The notes under the pieces were generated by a model that saw only the letters and a program-made list of their open reading frames with translations, made no database searches and was not told where the DNA came from. A stretch of 64,000 nt of DNA. Source: Colwellia sp. 12G3. Lineage in GTDB: Bacteria > Pseudomonadota > Gammaproteobacteria > Enterobacterales > Alteromonadaceae. Position 1 is the stretch's first letter. Each line of letters begins with the position of its first letter. Location of the stretch: the NCBI RefSeq assembly GCF_002836775.1, contig NZ_PJAQ01000066.1:62001-126000 (forward strand), written 5' to 3'. Both the position numbers and the translations under genes were made by a program. Shown piece after piece: positions 63,948 through 64,000 of the stretch.

Positions 63948-64000
63948 ATGATTTTAAGTGCCATTGATAATGGAATTACCGCTGATATGATAATTGCTGG
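63948..64000 (+). other. Possible start of a gene running off the window
   Basis: From ATG 63948 an open frame MILSAIDNGITADMIIAG runs to the edge. There is only a weak GTGGGT upstream and too little sequence to recognise. The preceding 230 bp (63718-63947) show no other feature besides the deacetylase promoter region. Confidence 0.2.

Overview
The window looks like chromosomal DNA of a marine, probably psychrophilic gammaproteobacterium of the Alteromonadales, most like Colwellia. The evidence is low GC with AT-rich intergenic DNA, argD close to pabA, a glnK-amtB pair, laminarin-degrading genes, an aryl-polyene-type pigment cluster and a GlyGly-CTERM protein. Nothing was searched against a database. 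All family calls rest on motifs read in the translated sequence.

Layout. 0-5.6 kb: housekeeping genes on the minus strand (partial argD, an HDOD protein, pabA), a porin with two perfect FNR boxes upstream, then two small plus-strand genes including a glutaredoxin. 5.6-23.2 kb: a gene-poor accessory region. It holds an ECF sigma factor operon and a serine hydrolase that share one promoter motif, then a signalling cassette (hybrid histidine kinase plus receiver-EAL protein, divergent from a MASE1/CHASE histidine kinase plus receiver). It also contains fragments of further kinases, receivers and ubiG, several dispersed repeats, a 266-bp MITE-like element, and two tandem copies of a structured unit encoding a 25-residue peptide. 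A 26-bp repeat occurs in inverted orientation at both margins. 23.2-33.2 kb: core genes again (glnK-amtB with NtrC and sigma-54 signals, a cyclophilin, an acyltransferase, fadH, a small outer-membrane protein, a tri-haem cytochrome, a TPR-GGDEF protein).

33.3-51.0 kb: a plus-strand biosynthetic cluster of the aryl polyene/flexirubin-like type. It encodes a chain-length-factor-like protein, two acyl carrier proteins, an integral membrane protein, an acyl ligase, two hotdog dehydratases, a glycosyltransferase, an acyltransferase, an MIO-type aromatic amino acid ammonia-lyase, a thioesterase, a LolA-like carrier, an MMPL exporter, a flavin oxidoreductase, a DUF3261-type lipoprotein, two ketosynthases, a ketoreductase and a MipA/OmpV protein. 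The lyase would make an aryl acid starter, the type II PKS enzymes would extend and dehydrate it, and the acyltransferase, LolA and MMPL proteins would attach and move the lipid-like product to the outer membrane.

51.2-55.3 kb: feoA-feoB with FNR-like and Fur-like sites, a small hypothetical gene and a phosphofructokinase with no standard start codon. 55.4-63.7 kb: a beta-glucan (laminarin) locus with a LacI regulator, two phased operators, a sugar MFS transporter, a GH3 lipoprotein, a periplasmic binding-like protein, a GH16 laminarinase and a polysaccharide deacetylase.

The points most worth a second look are the tandem structured small-peptide units at 21.2-21.9 kb, the paired ECF promoters, the inverted-repeat-bracketed signalling cassette, the genes that appear to start on ATT or ATC, and the long palindrome inside the pigment operon.
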